A DNA stretch of 64,000 nt, taken from the NCBI RefSeq assembly GCF_009932335.1, contig NZ_BLJF01000001.1:1674001-1738000 (forward strand). Direction: 5' to 3'. Below, in pieces: positions 18,623 through 27,744 of the stretch (the first letter of the stretch is position 1; each line of letters opens with the position of its first letter). The notes beneath the pieces are model-generated. The model saw only the letters and a list, made by a program, of their open reading frames with translations, was not told the origin of the DNA and did not search any database. A program made the translations under genes and the position numbers. Source of the DNA: Pseudomonas asiatica (GTDB lineage: Bacteria > Pseudomonadota > Gammaproteobacteria > Pseudomonadales > Pseudomonadaceae).

Positions 18623-19009
18623 GTGAATGTCGGAGAGTTGGAGCGCCGGAGTGGGGTGGGCCGCCATACATTGCGTTATTACGAGCAACTCGGGCTTATC
18701 GTGGCCCATCGCCAAGCCAACAATTACCGCAGCTACAGCGACCAGACCGTTGTTGACCTGGCCTTTATTCAAAGTGCCCAGAGTGGCGGTTTTTCGCTCG
18801 CCGAGATTGGCGACATCCTTGCGGCCAAGCGCGGTAACACGATCGATTGCGCCCAAGGCGCGATGTTGGTAGCCGGCAAGATGGCCGAAATTCAAGCGAA
18901 GATCACCACGCTGCAAGCCGCCTATGTGTTTCTGGATGCGGAGCGTGCAAAGCTGGAAGCCAGTGCCATTGCCAACGGTCTGACCATTCCTCGCCCTCTC
19001 TCGGTTTAG
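18623..19009 (+). CDS. MerR-family transcriptional regulator
   Basis: A 128-residue MerR protein with N-terminal winged helix NVGELERRSGVGRHTLRYYE (residues 2-21), the RSYSD wing and a long coiled dimerisation helix (about 80-112). It has a single Cys (IDCAQGA), so the SoxR iron-sulfur cluster and classic multi-Cys metal sites are absent. The start is GTG at 18623 behind AAGGAA. It is divergent from the SDR, and the shared spacer contains a MerR-type promoter. A metabolite or redox effector that induces the SDR is the simplest model. Confidence 0.87.
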   Translation: MNVGELERRSGVGRHTLRYYEQLGLIVAHRQANNYRSYSDQTVVDLAFIQSAQSGGFSLAEIGDILAAKRGNTIDCAQGAMLVAGKMAEIQAKITTLQAAYVFLDAERAKLEASAIANGLTIPRPLSV

Positions 19010-19037
19010 CATGGCTCGATGCTGTAGCTTGTTTATT

Positions 19038-19056
19038 CGCAATTATTTCTCATTTA
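19038..19056. promoter_or_regulatory. Possible Fur box before the ECF sigma gene
   Basis: GCAATTATTTCTCATTTAC, read on the minus strand as GTAAATGAGAAATAATTGC, resembles Pseudomonas Fur boxes (AATGAGAATAATTATC type). It lies 47 bases before the sigma-factor start, where iron repression is expected for FecI-type operons. Confidence 0.5.
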
Positions 19057-19102
19057 CACTTGTGTCTTGTTTTCGAGGCCTACCTCTTATCCAGGATGCA
19101 TC

Positions 19103-19627
19103 GTGTCGTTCGATCCCGCCAAACCGTCGCTGCTGTCTACATTGGTCCGTCACTATGACGAGCTGGTGGACCACATTCGCCGACGCTTCGGCGACAGAAG
19201 CGTGGCGCGCGATGTAGTGCATGACGTGTGTGTGCAGTTGCTTGAGCGCGGTGAGAAAGAAGACGTCAGAACCCCACTGGCCCTGCTACGAAAAATATCC
19301 CACGACACCGCCGTGAGCCGCTATCGTAGCGATCGCCGCCGAGGCGCCTGGGTAGAGGCAATTTCCGAGCTGCCAGAGGTGGCCTGCCCGGCAGCCACCC
19401 CGGTGACCAGGTATGACAGCGCGCGCGAGTTTCAACTGCTCGTCAACGCTATCGCAGACCTCCCACCACGCTGCCAGGCTGTTTTCGTCATGCACAAGAT
19501 TCACGAAATCCCCCAGGCAGAAGTAGCTGCGCGCCTCGGTATTTCCCTGAAGACTGTGGAAAAGCATCTGCGCCTGGGGTTGGCGGCGTGCAGGCAACGG
19601 CTTGGGCGCGATGAGGTGCATCCATGA
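19103..19627 (+). CDS. FecI-like ECF sigma factor
   Basis: A 174-residue ECF sigma factor with region 2 (about residues 10-75, VRHYDELVDHIRRRFGD) and region 4 (about 115-168) holding the helix-turn-helix IPQAEVAARLGISLKTVEKHL. The GTG start at 19103 sits behind AGGA and gives the typical short N-terminus; an ATG at 19067 lies in the promoter. It overlaps the FecR gene by ATGA and precedes a TonB-dependent receptor with a signalling domain. The trio forms a cell-surface signalling system for ferric-siderophore uptake. Confidence 0.92.
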   Translation: MSFDPAKPSLLSTLVRHYDELVDHIRRRFGDRSVARDVVHDVCVQLLERGEKEDVRTPLALLRKISHDTAVSRYRSDRRRGAWVEAISELPEVACPAATPVTRYDSAREFQLLVNAIADLPPRCQAVFVMHKIHEIPQAEVAARLGISLKTVEKHLRLGLAACRQRLGRDEVHP

Positions 19628-20460
19628 CCAGGCAGCCCGAACAGGCGCCATTGGACGAGGCACTGGGGCGACATCGTGAAGAGCTCAAGCAGCTGTTCCC
19701 CATGCCGCCGTTCAGGCCAGCGCCCTCCAAAGCGGTGAAGTCGGCCGGCATTACACTAGCGGTTGCGATCGCCTTTGCGGCCCTGGCGTGGCTGAACCCT
19801 GCCTACAAGAGCGAGCGTTTCGCTACCGCCATTGGTGAGCGGCGCGCTGTGCTGCTGAGCGATGGAAGCAAGCTGCTGCTCGACAGTGGCACGCATGTCG
19901 ATATCAGTTGGCGTCTGCTCAGCCGCGAAGTCGACCTGCGCGCAGGGCAGGCGCTTTTCGATGTGTCCTCGGCCGTGTACCGCCCCTTCGTAGTGTCCGC
20001 TGGCATGGCGAAAGTCGAGGTGCTCGGTACTCTGTTCAATGTCCGCCGGCTGGATAACGACGCGGTGCGTGTGACCCTGGCCCGTGGGCGCGTGGACGTC
20101 ACCGCTGCAGCTGCAGCACAGGCGCCTGTCACCCTGAGGCCAGGGCAACAGGTCGACTCGATTGGCGGGCAACTGATGCCGGTTGCAAAGGCTGACGCCT
20201 CCAAGGCGATGGCATGGAAAGATGATCGCATCGTGTTCGAGCAGACGCCGCTGGATGAAGCGGTGTCGTTGTTGCGCCACTATCGCAAGGCCCCCATCGA
20301 GCTGAGCGACCCAAGCCTGGCCGCACTCAAGGTGACGGGGGTGTTCGAAGCGCGCAATGTCGACCTGCTACTGGATCTGCTGCCCAGCATCCTGCCTGTC
20401 GCCGTGCTGCAGGTAGGGGACGGCAGCGTCCGGATTCAACGCAAACCGACAAGAAAATAA
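19624..20460 (+). CDS. FecR-family anti-sigma/sigma-regulator
   Basis: A 278-residue inner-membrane regulator. A short cytoplasmic N-terminus (about residues 1-38) would bind the sigma factor, a single helix spans about 40-58, and the periplasmic FecR domain runs about 70-165 with VLLSDGSKLLLDSGT and LTRGRVDV-like LARGRVDV motifs. A C-terminal part resembling an STN-type domain (about 195-270) contacts the receptor signalling domain. The N-terminal DUF4880 region is shortened compared with FecR/FpvR. It is translationally coupled to the sigma gene. Confidence 0.9.
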   Translation: MTRQPEQAPLDEALGRHREELKQLFPMPPFRPAPSKAVKSAGITLAVAIAFAALAWLNPAYKSERFATAIGERRAVLLSDGSKLLLDSGTHVDISWRLLSREVDLRAGQALFDVSSAVYRPFVVSAGMAKVEVLGTLFNVRRLDNDAVRVTLARGRVDVTAAAAAQAPVTLRPGQQVDSIGGQLMPVAKADASKAMAWKDDRIVFEQTPLDEAVSLLRHYRKAPIELSDPSLAALKVTGVFEARNVDLLLDLLPSILPVAVLQVGDGSVRIQRKPTRK

Positions 20461-20537
20461 TTCTCAGTCGCAGGTAGGGTTTCTCGATCCCCATGGCGGC
20501 TACTGAAAAAGCCCAACCACAAAAAGGAACTCGAGAA

Positions 20538-22976
20538 GTGCATTTTCCCCTCCGCAGTCGCCAGCTACGCCTGTCATTGCTTGCCAGTAGCCTGCTCATC
20601 GCAATGTCGGCCCAGGGCCGGGAAAAGGTGAACGTGGATCTCCCCGCTGCACCGCTGGGCGAGGCCATCAACGCGCTCGCACAGCAGTCTTCGGTACAGA
20701 TCATCTTCGCCAGCGATCTTGGTGCAGGCCGAAACGCGCCTGCGGTGAAGGGGCGGTTCACACCCGAGGAAGCACTTCAAACGCTGCTCAAGGATACTGG
20801 CTTGCAGGTACAGGCCAAGGATGAGCGCACGTTCGTCATCGTCGCGCAGGGGGGCCCTGCATCAAGTGCTGGAATCCAGAGCGGACCCGTGGAAATGGCC
20901 CAGACGGAAATCACCGCCTCGCGCACCAGCAGCAGCCTGGTTTCCGCGACGCGGCAATCCACCATTCTCGAGCATGAACAACTGCAGGAGCTGCGCCAGG
21001 GGTCAGAGAGCCTGGCTACGGTACTGGCCAAGGCGGTTCCCGGCATGTCCGACTCCAGCCGCACCGTCACCGAGTATGGCCAGACCCTGCGCGGGCGCAG
21101 CATGCTGGTCATGGTCGACGGGGTGCCGCTCAATACCAACCGCGACTCCTCGCGCAACCTGGCCAACATCGACCCGGCACTGATCGAACGGGTCGAAGTC
21201 ATTCGTGGCAGCAGCGCCATCTACGGCAGCGGCGCCACGGGGGGCATCATCTCCATTACCACACGGCCCGCGGGTGGTGAAAACCGCGCCGAAACCAGCC
21301 TGAGCGCGACCTCGCCGCTGACCCGCCTTGGCAGCGATGGCCTGGGGGGGCAGTTCCAGCAATATTTCGCGGGCTCTCAGGGTGCGGTGGACTACTCGTT
21401 CGACTTCGGTACCCGCCATATCGGTGCCTCGTATGATGCGCACGGTGACCGGATCGCCCCGGAGCCAAGCCAAGGCGACCTGTTCGATTCGAACATCTAC
21501 AACATTGGCGGCAAGCTGGGGCTGCACATTGACGAGAACCAGCGAGTGCAGCTTGCAGTCAGCCACTACGATGCCCGCCAGGACACCGATTACGCTACCG
21601 ACCCAAGCGTCGCGAAACTCCCTGCTGGCTCTGTGCCGGCCAATACGATCAAGGGCCTGGATCTTGACGAGCAGAACCGCATTCGCAACACGCTGGTGAA
21701 CCTGGAGTATGAAAATCTCGACATCCTCGGGAGCCGGCTTTCTGCCCAGATGTACTACCGGGACTACTTCACACGCTTCACCCCGTTCGATGCCCGTGCC
21801 GTTGCCACCCGCGGCGGCAATGTTGACCAGATCATGCAAAACAGCGAAGTCTTCGGAAGCCGCCTGACCCTGCGCACGCCGATTGGCGACAGCGGCAGTA
21901 CCGAACTGGTGTGGGGTGGTGACTATAACCAGGAGCGCAGCGACATGCCGCTCGATGTCTTCGACCCGGCGGCTTATGACGCCAGTGGCGGCCTGGTTTT
22001 CGACAAGACTGGCAAGCTCACGTACATGCCCCCGTTGAGGACGCGGAGCGCCGGTGCCTTCGCCCAGCTGCAGCATCGCTTCGATGAGCATTGGTCGGTC
22101 GACGGCGGCCTGCGCTACGAATACTCCACCGCCGAATTCGATGACTTCGTTCCGTTGTCCGAATCCACGTCTGCCTCCCCGGTGGCGGTGAAGGGTGGCG
22201 ACATTCATTACGATGCGGTGCTGTCGAACCTGGGCATCGTCTACTCGCCGGTACTCGGCCAGGAAATCTACGCCTCCTTCAGCCAGGGCTTCCAGTTGCC
22301 CGACGTGGGCATCCAACTGCGCAATGCGCGCCGTGGCTTCGACATCGGCGCATCGAACCTGGAACCGGTCAAGACCAACAACTATGAGCTTGGCTGGCGA
22401 GGAGACCTGGGCAGCAACACACTCGGCACCCTGGCGCTGTTCTACACCACCTCCAAACTGGGGGATGTACAAAGTTTCAACAACGGCCTGATTCTGACCC
22501 GCACCAAGGAGCGTATCTACGGTGCTGAAGCCAGTGCCGATTGGCTGTCGGACGATGCGGTGTGGGGCGCAGGGGGGAGTGCGACCTGGATGCGCGGACG
22601 AGAAAAACCGGACGGTAAAGACTGGCAAGACATGACCGGCTATCGCGTTCCGCCGCTGAAGCTGACCGCCTACGTGCAATACAAGCCGACCCTGGATTGG
22701 AGCAACCGCTTGCAAGCCACGTTCTTCGATGCCAAGGACTACAGGCTCGATGGGTTGGACAGCTTTGGTCGACATCAGGTTAGCAGTTATACGACAGTCG
22801 ACCTGGTCAGCCAGTACCAGATCACCGCAGACGACAAGGTGAGCGTCGGCATCCAGAACCTGTTCAACCGCGACTACTACCCGCTCTACAGCCAGTTGCT
22901 GCGCAATAACAACAACACCAGCCACTTGCCGGCACCCGGCACGGTATTGACTGCCAGTTACACGCACAATTGGTAA
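20538..22976 (+). CDS. TonB-dependent siderophore receptor with signalling domain
   Basis: An outer-membrane receptor of about 812 residues. A signal peptide ending near SAQG is followed by an STN signalling domain (NVDLPAAPLGEAINALAQQS, about residues 33-110) that should talk to the FecR protein. Next come a plug domain (ELRQGSESLATVLAKAVPGM, VIRGSSAIYGSGATGG) and a beta-barrel ending in ASYTHNW with a C-terminal aromatic. GTG at 20538 follows AAAAAGGAAC and puts the signal peptide at the N-terminus. An ATG at 20493 would add 15 residues. The ferric ligand cannot be named. Confidence 0.92.
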   Translation: MHFPLRSRQLRLSLLASSLLIAMSAQGREKVNVDLPAAPLGEAINALAQQSSVQIIFASDLGAGRNAPAVKGRFTPEEALQTLLKDTGLQVQAKDERTFVIVAQGGPASSAGIQSGPVEMAQTEITASRTSSSLVSATRQSTILEHEQLQELRQGSESLATVLAKAVPGMSDSSRTVTEYGQTLRGRSMLVMVDGVPLNTNRDSSRNLANIDPALIERVEVIRGSSAIYGSGATGGIISITTRPAGGENRAETSLSATSPLTRLGSDGLGGQFQQYFAGSQGAVDYSFDFGTRHIGASYDAHGDRIAPEPSQGDLFDSNIYNIGGKLGLHIDENQRVQLAVSHYDARQDTDYATDPSVAKLPAGSVPANTIKGLDLDEQNRIRNTLVNLEYENLDILGSRLSAQMYYRDYFTRFTPFDARAVATRGGNVDQIMQNSEVFGSRLTLRTPIGDSGSTELVWGGDYNQERSDMPLDVFDPAAYDASGGLVFDKTGKLTYMPPLRTRSAGAFAQLQHRFDEHWSVDGGLRYEYSTAEFDDFVPLSESTSASPVAVKGGDIHYDAVLSNLGIVYSPVLGQEIYASFSQGFQLPDVGIQLRNARRGFDIGASNLEPVKTNNYELGWRGDLGSNTLGTLALFYTTSKLGDVQSFNNGLILTRTKERIYGAEASADWLSDDAVWGAGGSATWMRGREKPDGKDWQDMTGYRVPPLKLTAYVQYKPTLDWSNRLQATFFDAKDYRLDGLDSFGRHQVSSYTTVDLVSQYQITADDKVSVGIQNLFNRDYYPLYSQLLRNNNNTSHLPAPGTVLTASYTHNW

Positions 22977-23067
22977 GGTAGTGAAAAACCACCGGGCTCG
23001 ATGTCGGCCCCGGTGGTCATTGTCATGTTTCACACCAATAGCTGGCTTGTAGGGTAGGGAGTCTACG

Positions 23068-23574
23068 ATGGAACGGTCTTGCACCACTTATTATCTGGAA
23101 ATGGTCTCGGCATCCGAGCTGAAGGAAAAACCACAGCCTCACGAACTCCAGATCATTGAATGTGAAGTGCCTCAGGCGGAATTCAATCGGTTTCTGTACA
23201 AGCTGGTAGGCACACCTTGGGAGTGGGGCGATCTTGACACCTGGGGGATTTCTGACTGGCAGGCACTCGTCGAACAGGATTGCCACCGTACCTGGGTTGC
23301 CTATTACCGTGGTGCGATAGCTGGCTATTACGAGCTCTATCGCCCCGATGGCAGTAACGCAGAGATACGCTACTTCGGGCTGGCACCTCAATTCCTGGGG
23401 TGTGGCTTCGGCGGAGCGCTCCTGAGCCATGCTGTCCGATCTGCGTGGGGATGGAGCGGTACAGAGCGGGTGTGGGTACATACCTGCACCTTCGACCATC
23501 CTGCCGCGCTTCGAAATTATCAGGCGCGAGGGTTCCGTATCTTCAAGCAAGAGGAGACGGAAGCAAGCCAATAA
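23068..23574 (+). CDS. GNAT-family N-acetyltransferase
   Basis: A 168-residue GNAT protein. The acetyl-CoA-binding region is seen as [20 protein letters not shown] (about residues 97-116), an R/Q-x-x-G-x-G/A variant reading FLGCGFGG. The C-terminal [16 protein letters not shown] motif (about 147-162) is well preserved. It lies downstream of the receptor gene after a 91-base gap containing no strong terminator, and its role there is unclear. Substrate unknown; small-molecule or amino acid acetylation is typical of this subgroup. Confidence 0.85.
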   Translation: MERSCTTYYLEMVSASELKEKPQPHELQIIECEVPQAEFNRFLYKLVGTPWEWGDLDTWGISDWQALVEQDCHRTWVAYYRGAIAGYYELYRPDGSNAEIRYFGLAPQFLGCGFGGALLSHAVRSAWGWSGTERVWVHTCTFDHPAALRNYQARGFRIFKQEETEASQ

Positions 23575-23698
23575 GCGCTTTTTCATGAAGGCGCATTCGC
23601 CTTTGCCGGATTTTGGGGCTGTAGCTTCCGACGGGATGGTGCTGAAGGCAGTCTGTGGCTGCCTATTTTCATTTTTCGATATAAAAATCCATTTTTTC

Positions 23699-23713
23699 AT
23701 TGTTTATAACAAT
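23699..23713. promoter_or_regulatory. Palindrome in the AT-rich leader of the leuA-like gene
   Basis: ATTGTTTATAACAAT is a perfect 15-base palindrome in a markedly AT-rich 277-base spacer (23575-23851) upstream of leuA. It could be a regulator site. Nothing else recognisable lies in this spacer apart from an in-frame extension of leuA that lacks coding character. Confidence 0.35.
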
Positions 23714-23851
23714 AAATGTTCGCAAGTTACCGAATTGATGCTGAATAACGCAATCGAGGTAAGCCAGGTTCTGTGTAAATTGGATCCAATATTTTGGCTT
23801 GTCCATCACGGGCAAGTACAAGGTGTTACACAGGCCCAGGAGAAAGCCGCC

Positions 23852-25549
23852 ATGATGCTTAAGGATCCATCAATCAAATATCGCCATTTCGCCACAGTCG
23901 ACCTGCCAGACCGCCAGTGGCCCAATCAGGTCCAGAAGGTCGCTCCCACCTGGTGCAGCGTCGACATGCGAGACGGTAACCAGGCACTGATCGAGCCGAT
24001 GAACGCCGAACGCAAGCGTCGATTCTTCGACCTTTTGGTGAAGGTTGGTTTCAAGCAGATCGAGGTTGGCTTCCCGGCAGCATCGCAAACCGATTTCGAC
24101 TATGTGCGTGAATTGATCGAGAGCGGTCGGATCCCCGAAGATGTGACTATCCAGGTCATGACACAGGCCCGTACACACTTGATCGAGCGTACCTTCGAAG
24201 CGCTCAAGGGGGCGCCACGTGCCATCGTTCATGTGTACAACGCAACGGCTCCCGTATTTCGTGATGTGGTGTTCGGCGTGGATCGCGCAGGTTGCATCGG
24301 CATCGCCACGCAGGCTACCCGGGAGATCAAGGCGCTGATGCAGGCCAATCCGCAGACGCAGTGGACTTACCAGTATTCACCAGAAACCTTCTGCTTCACC
24401 GAGCTCGATTTTGGCCTGGAAATTTGCGAAGCGGTGATAGACGTATTCGAACCGTCTCCCACCAACAAGATGATCCTGAACCTGCCTACCACCGTGGAAG
24501 TTTCGACCGCCAACGTGTTCGCCGACCAGATCGAATGGTTCTGCCGCCACGTACGCAAGCGCGACAGCGTGATCATCAGTATCCACCCGCACAATGACCG
24601 TGGCACAGGTGTGTCTACCGCCGAGCAGGCCTGCCTGGCAGGCGCCGAGCGGGTCGAGGGCACCTTGTTCGGCAATGGTGAGCGCACCGGTAATGTCGAT
24701 ATCCTGACCTTGGCCATGAACCTCTACACCAGTGGCATCAGCCCGGAGCTGGATTTCTCTGACATCATCCATGTCCAGCGTGAGGTCGAGTTCTGCAACC
24801 AGTTGCCGACCCATCCACGCCATCCCTATGCGGGAGAGCTGGTGTTCACGGCATTTTCCGGCTCTCACCAGGACGCCATCAAGAAGGGCTTCGCCCAACG
24901 GCGGAAAAACCCCGACGGTTTCTGGGAGGTGCCGTACCTGCCGATCGACCCGGCCGACATGGGGCGCAGCTATGAGGCAGTCATCCGGGTCAACAGCCAG
25001 TCAGGCAAGGGTGGTGTGGCCTATCTCCTGGAGCAGCAGGGTATCGTCCTGCCGCGTCGGTTACAGATGGAGTTCAGCGGCCTGGTGCAGCAGGTCGCCG
25101 ATAGTGAAGGGAGGGAGATCACCAGCGAAATGATCTTGTCGTGCTTCACCAGAAACTACCTGGAGCAGGGTAATCCCTACGCCTTGCTGCACCCCATGGT
25201 CACCACTGACGAAGCCTGCACTTACCTTGACGCTCAACTGCTGGTCGAGGGTGAACGCCTGGCGTTCGCTGGCAAGGGTAATGGCCCAGTGGCCGCACTG
25301 GTCCATGCGTTCGCCCAGCAGGGGCTGGTCTTCGATATTGCCGATTACCACGAGCACGCCGTGCGTGATGGTGCTGAGGCCGAAGCCATTGCCTACATCG
25401 AAATACGTGTCAAGAACCAGTTGCTGTTTGGCGTGGGCAGGGACGGCAGCACACTCCAGGCATCACTCAAGGCTGTGGTGAGTGCTGTCTGCCGGGCCAC
25501 GCGCCTGGGGCTGCTCGATACAGTGAAAAGCACGGTCGCCACGGCTTGA
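23852..25549 (+). CDS. leuA: 2-Isopropylmalate synthase, stand-alone divergent copy
   Basis: A 565-residue LeuA-type enzyme that condenses acetyl-CoA with 2-oxoisovalerate. The catalytic TIM barrel has [13 protein letters not shown] (about residues 31-43), the metal motif HPHNDRGTG (about 243-251) and GNGERTGN (about 269-276). A C-terminal LeuA dimer/regulatory domain follows (about 430-560). The start at 23852 follows AGGAGA. From memory, the main Pseudomonas LeuA reads SSDLRDGNQSLIEPMD and KYRAFPTI at the matching places, so this looks like a diverged paralogue. No other leucine genes are near. It may serve leucine synthesis or a related chain-elongation reaction. Confidence 0.88.
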   Translation: MMLKDPSIKYRHFATVDLPDRQWPNQVQKVAPTWCSVDMRDGNQALIEPMNAERKRRFFDLLVKVGFKQIEVGFPAASQTDFDYVRELIESGRIPEDVTIQVMTQARTHLIERTFEALKGAPRAIVHVYNATAPVFRDVVFGVDRAGCIGIATQATREIKALMQANPQTQWTYQYSPETFCFTELDFGLEICEAVIDVFEPSPTNKMILNLPTTVEVSTANVFADQIEWFCRHVRKRDSVIISIHPHNDRGTGVSTAEQACLAGAERVEGTLFGNGERTGNVDILTLAMNLYTSGISPELDFSDIIHVQREVEFCNQLPTHPRHPYAGELVFTAFSGSHQDAIKKGFAQRRKNPDGFWEVPYLPIDPADMGRSYEAVIRVNSQSGKGGVAYLLEQQGIVLPRRLQMEFSGLVQQVADSEGREITSEMILSCFTRNYLEQGNPYALLHPMVTTDEACTYLDAQLLVEGERLAFAGKGNGPVAALVHAFAQQGLVFDIADYHEHAVRDGAEAEAIAYIEIRVKNQLLFGVGRDGSTLQASLKAVVSAVCRATRLGLLDTVKSTVATA

Positions 25550-25646
25550 GGGATACTGGCTGGCGCTGTTCGGCGGTGTGGTGACCAATGCTGCTGCGGC
25601 CACGGCGGAAAAGGTGAAATGCCAGCCTTGTAACCCTGAACCGCTA

Positions 25647-25677
25647 TTGACCTCGAGTTAACTCAAGGTTTTAGAGT
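25647..25677 (+). promoter_or_regulatory. SoxR-like / MerR-type promoter
   Basis: TTGACC (25647-25652) and TAGAGT (25672-25677) are spaced by 19 bases. They flank the dyad CCTCGAGTTAACTCAAGG (25651-25668), symmetric in 16 of 18 positions and very like the SoxR box CCTCAAGTTAACTTGAGG of E. coli. It is oriented toward the SDR at 25848. No MerR gene is adjacent, so the regulator acts from elsewhere. Confidence 0.7.
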
Positions 25678-25728
25678 GGCGTGGCGGCACACTCGCTGCT
25701 TGCGCAAACGAACTCGCAAGCACCAGAA

Positions 25729-25851
25729 ATGGACACTCCGACTTCACTGCTGGTTTTCCAGATTATCGGCTTCATCGCCTTGGGCCTGTCGAAGGCGATG
25801 ACCGATCCAGTGAGGCCTGGAGCGGATCAGGGAAAGAGGAACAGCATGTGA
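25729..25851 (+). CDS. Possible 40-residue small protein coupled to the SDR
   Basis: An ATG at 25729 opens 40 codons starting MDTPTSLLVFQIIGFIALGL, with a hydrophobic stretch (about residues 8-20) followed by a polar tail. Its stop overlaps the GTG start of the SDR, a coupling geometry, and it lies just downstream of the SoxR-like promoter. There is no strong ribosome-binding site, and no family is recognised. It may be a leader peptide or the stub of a lost membrane gene. Confidence 0.3.
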   Translation: MDTPTSLLVFQIIGFIALGLSKAMTDPVRPGADQGKRNSM

Positions 25852-26564
25852 AGACGATGATCGTAGGCGCCAGCAGAGGCCTGGGGCGGGCTTTGCTCGA
25901 AGGCCTCGGCAAGCCCGGGGACACGCTGATTGGCGTATCACGCAAACAGCCGAAAGATCTGGCCCTTGCGCCGGGCATCGACCTGTACTGGATCGATGCC
26001 GACCTTTCCGAGCCAGTGGCGGCTGTAGCACGGATCGCGGACCGAACACCTGCCGATCTGGACGTACTGATATACAACGTCGGCATCTGGGAAGAGCATG
26101 CCTTCAGCGAGCACTATGCATTCTCCGAAGACAGCGACGAATCGATCACCCGGCTGGTCGAGGTGAACGTCACCGCCACGCTGCTTCTTCTCAAACGCCT
26201 GATACCCAGGTTGCTCGGTGCTCCCCGGCCGCAGTTGATCCTCACCGGCTCGACTTCGGCTCTTCGCCAGAGCGGGCGCCCGGAGGTAGCGTTCGGTGCC
26301 TCCAAGTTCGCCCTCAACGGCATGGCTGATGCGCTACGCGAAGGCTTCAGGGATGACAACCTGGCGGTGACCGTGCTTCAGCTGGGTTACCTGAATACCG
26401 ATGACGCCCTGTCCACGCCATTGGTGCAGGCTGCTGCGCGAGGTGAGCGGCGTTGGGTACCGGTACATGATGTGGTCACCATGGTCGATGCGTTGTTGCG
26501 CCTGTCAGGGGCTTCATTCGTACGGGAGTTGATCTTGCCCGCGATCGGGGATGAGCGCTTCTGA
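25848..26564 (+). CDS. Short-chain dehydrogenase/reductase-like protein lacking the catalytic Tyr
   Basis: A 238-residue SDR fold. The cofactor motif GASRGLGRAL lies at residues 7-16, NNAG is replaced by YNVG (about 76-79), and the serine region LTGSTSA (132-138) is present. The active-site YxxxK reads F149-GAS-K153, so the proton-donating tyrosine is phenylalanine. It may be a binding or altered-reaction member. The GTG start at 25848 follows AGAGGA; an ATG nine bases later is also possible. Its promoter is SoxR/MerR-like, suggesting induction by redox-active compounds. Confidence 0.8.
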   Translation: MKTMIVGASRGLGRALLEGLGKPGDTLIGVSRKQPKDLALAPGIDLYWIDADLSEPVAAVARIADRTPADLDVLIYNVGIWEEHAFSEHYAFSEDSDESITRLVEVNVTATLLLLKRLIPRLLGAPRPQLILTGSTSALRQSGRPEVAFGASKFALNGMADALREGFRDDNLAVTVLQLGYLNTDDALSTPLVQAAARGERRWVPVHDVVTMVDALLRLSGASFVRELILPAIGDERF

Positions 26565-26689
26565 CGCCACAACGGTCAGTCGCCCTGAGTCCGGATAGCA
26601 GCTGACGCGTACCAGGGCGCGACAGAATCGACATGCACGTGTTTCTGCTTCCTTGGCAGAAACGGTGTACCAAAGGTACCGCTGAACGG

Positions 26690-27649
26690 TCAGTGGTTGC
26701 CAAACTGCGCACGATACCTCATGGGCGCCAACCCCACGATCTTGCGAAATGCTGCCCGGAAACTTTCCGCCGAGGCGAACCCGCAGCGTTCGGCGATTTG
26801 CTCATTGCTCAATGGGCTGCTTTCCAGCAACTCACGCGCCACGTTCATGCGCACCTGAAGCAGCCAGGTTTTCGGCGTGATGCCTGTCGCTTCGATGAAG
26901 CGTCGCAGGAAGGTTCGTTCGCTCATCAGTGCCTTCGCTGCCAGCTGCTTGACCGTAAGCGGCCTGCCCACATGCAAGGTCGCCCACTCCAGCACCGCGG
27001 CAAGATCATCGCGAGGCTTCTGGGCAAGGGGTGCGGGGAAGAACTGTGTTTGCCCTCCGGAACGCTGGGGTGCCATAACCAGGCGACGGGCAACGGTGTT
27101 GGCAACCTGCGTACCAAAGTCTCGACTCACCAGGTGCAGGCAGGCATCTATACCGGCAGCGCTGCCTGCCGAGGTAATCAGCTGGCCGCAGTCTACGTAA
27201 AGCACGCCTGGGTCTACTTCAATGAGTGGATAGCGTGCCGCGAGTTCGTCCGTATAGCGCCAGTGGGTGGTGGCACGCTTGCCGTCCAGAAGGCCCGCAG
27301 CCGCGAGCACGAACACCCCCGAACAGATGGAAAGCAACCGCGCCCCGCGTTGATACGCGGCGCGCAAGGCGTCCAGCAGCACCTGCGGCGGGCGCTCATC
27401 GCGGCTACGCCAGCCCGGAATGATGATGGTATGGGCATCAACGAGCGACTCCAAGCCGAACTCGGCAATGACCTGCATGCCACCTGCCGCGTGCATTGGT
27501 GCGGGATCGACGGCGACGATGCGATGCGTGTACCAGGCGAATTCGAACTCCGGGCGTGGCAGCCCGAAGATCTCCACGGCAATGCCGAACTCGAAGGTGC
27601 ACAGCCCGTCATAGGCCAGCACGGCGACCAAACCAGGGTTCGTGAGCAT
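26690..27649 (-). CDS. ftrA: GlxA/FtrA-type AraC-family regulator
   Basis: A 319-residue regulator with an N-terminal DJ-1/PfpI-like domain (about residues 4-170, LLSICSGVFVLAAAGLLDG around the nucleophile-elbow Cys). The C-terminal AraC helix-turn-helix pair (about 215-310) reads LMSERTFLRRFIEATG and IAERCGFASAESFRAAFRK. This is the FtrA/GlxA layout. The start at 27649 (MLTNPGLVAVLAYDG) matches relatives; a GTG at 27685 is possible. It is divergent from the rhodanese gene, which it may control, since FtrA-type regulators often neighbour rhodanese genes. Confidence 0.87.
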   Translation of the reverse strand: MLTNPGLVAVLAYDGLCTFEFGIAVEIFGLPRPEFEFAWYTHRIVAVDPAPMHAAGGMQVIAEFGLESLVDAHTIIIPGWRSRDERPPQVLLDALRAAYQRGARLLSICSGVFVLAAAGLLDGKRATTHWRYTDELAARYPLIEVDPGVLYVDCGQLITSAGSAAGIDACLHLVSRDFGTQVANTVARRLVMAPQRSGGQTQFFPAPLAQKPRDDLAAVLEWATLHVGRPLTVKQLAAKALMSERTFLRRFIEATGITPKTWLLQVRMNVARELLESSPLSNEQIAERCGFASAESFRAAFRKIVGLAPMRYRAQFGNH

Positions 27650-27744
27650 TGGCGGAAAACTACCGGTGACTGTCGAGTGCGCCACTGTAGCGGTACAGGC
27701 GGGCTTCCTACAATGGGCGCACCTTCAACCGAGGAGTGAAATCC

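Noticed and set aside
21003..23087. Very long minus-strand frame opposite the TonB receptor
   Set aside because: Antisense shadow; no family motifs, while the plus strand encodes a complete receptor.
23738..23851. N-terminal extension of the leuA gene
   Set aside because: The frame is open, but the extension is AT-rich, lacks homology, and the start at 23852 has a good AGGAGA.
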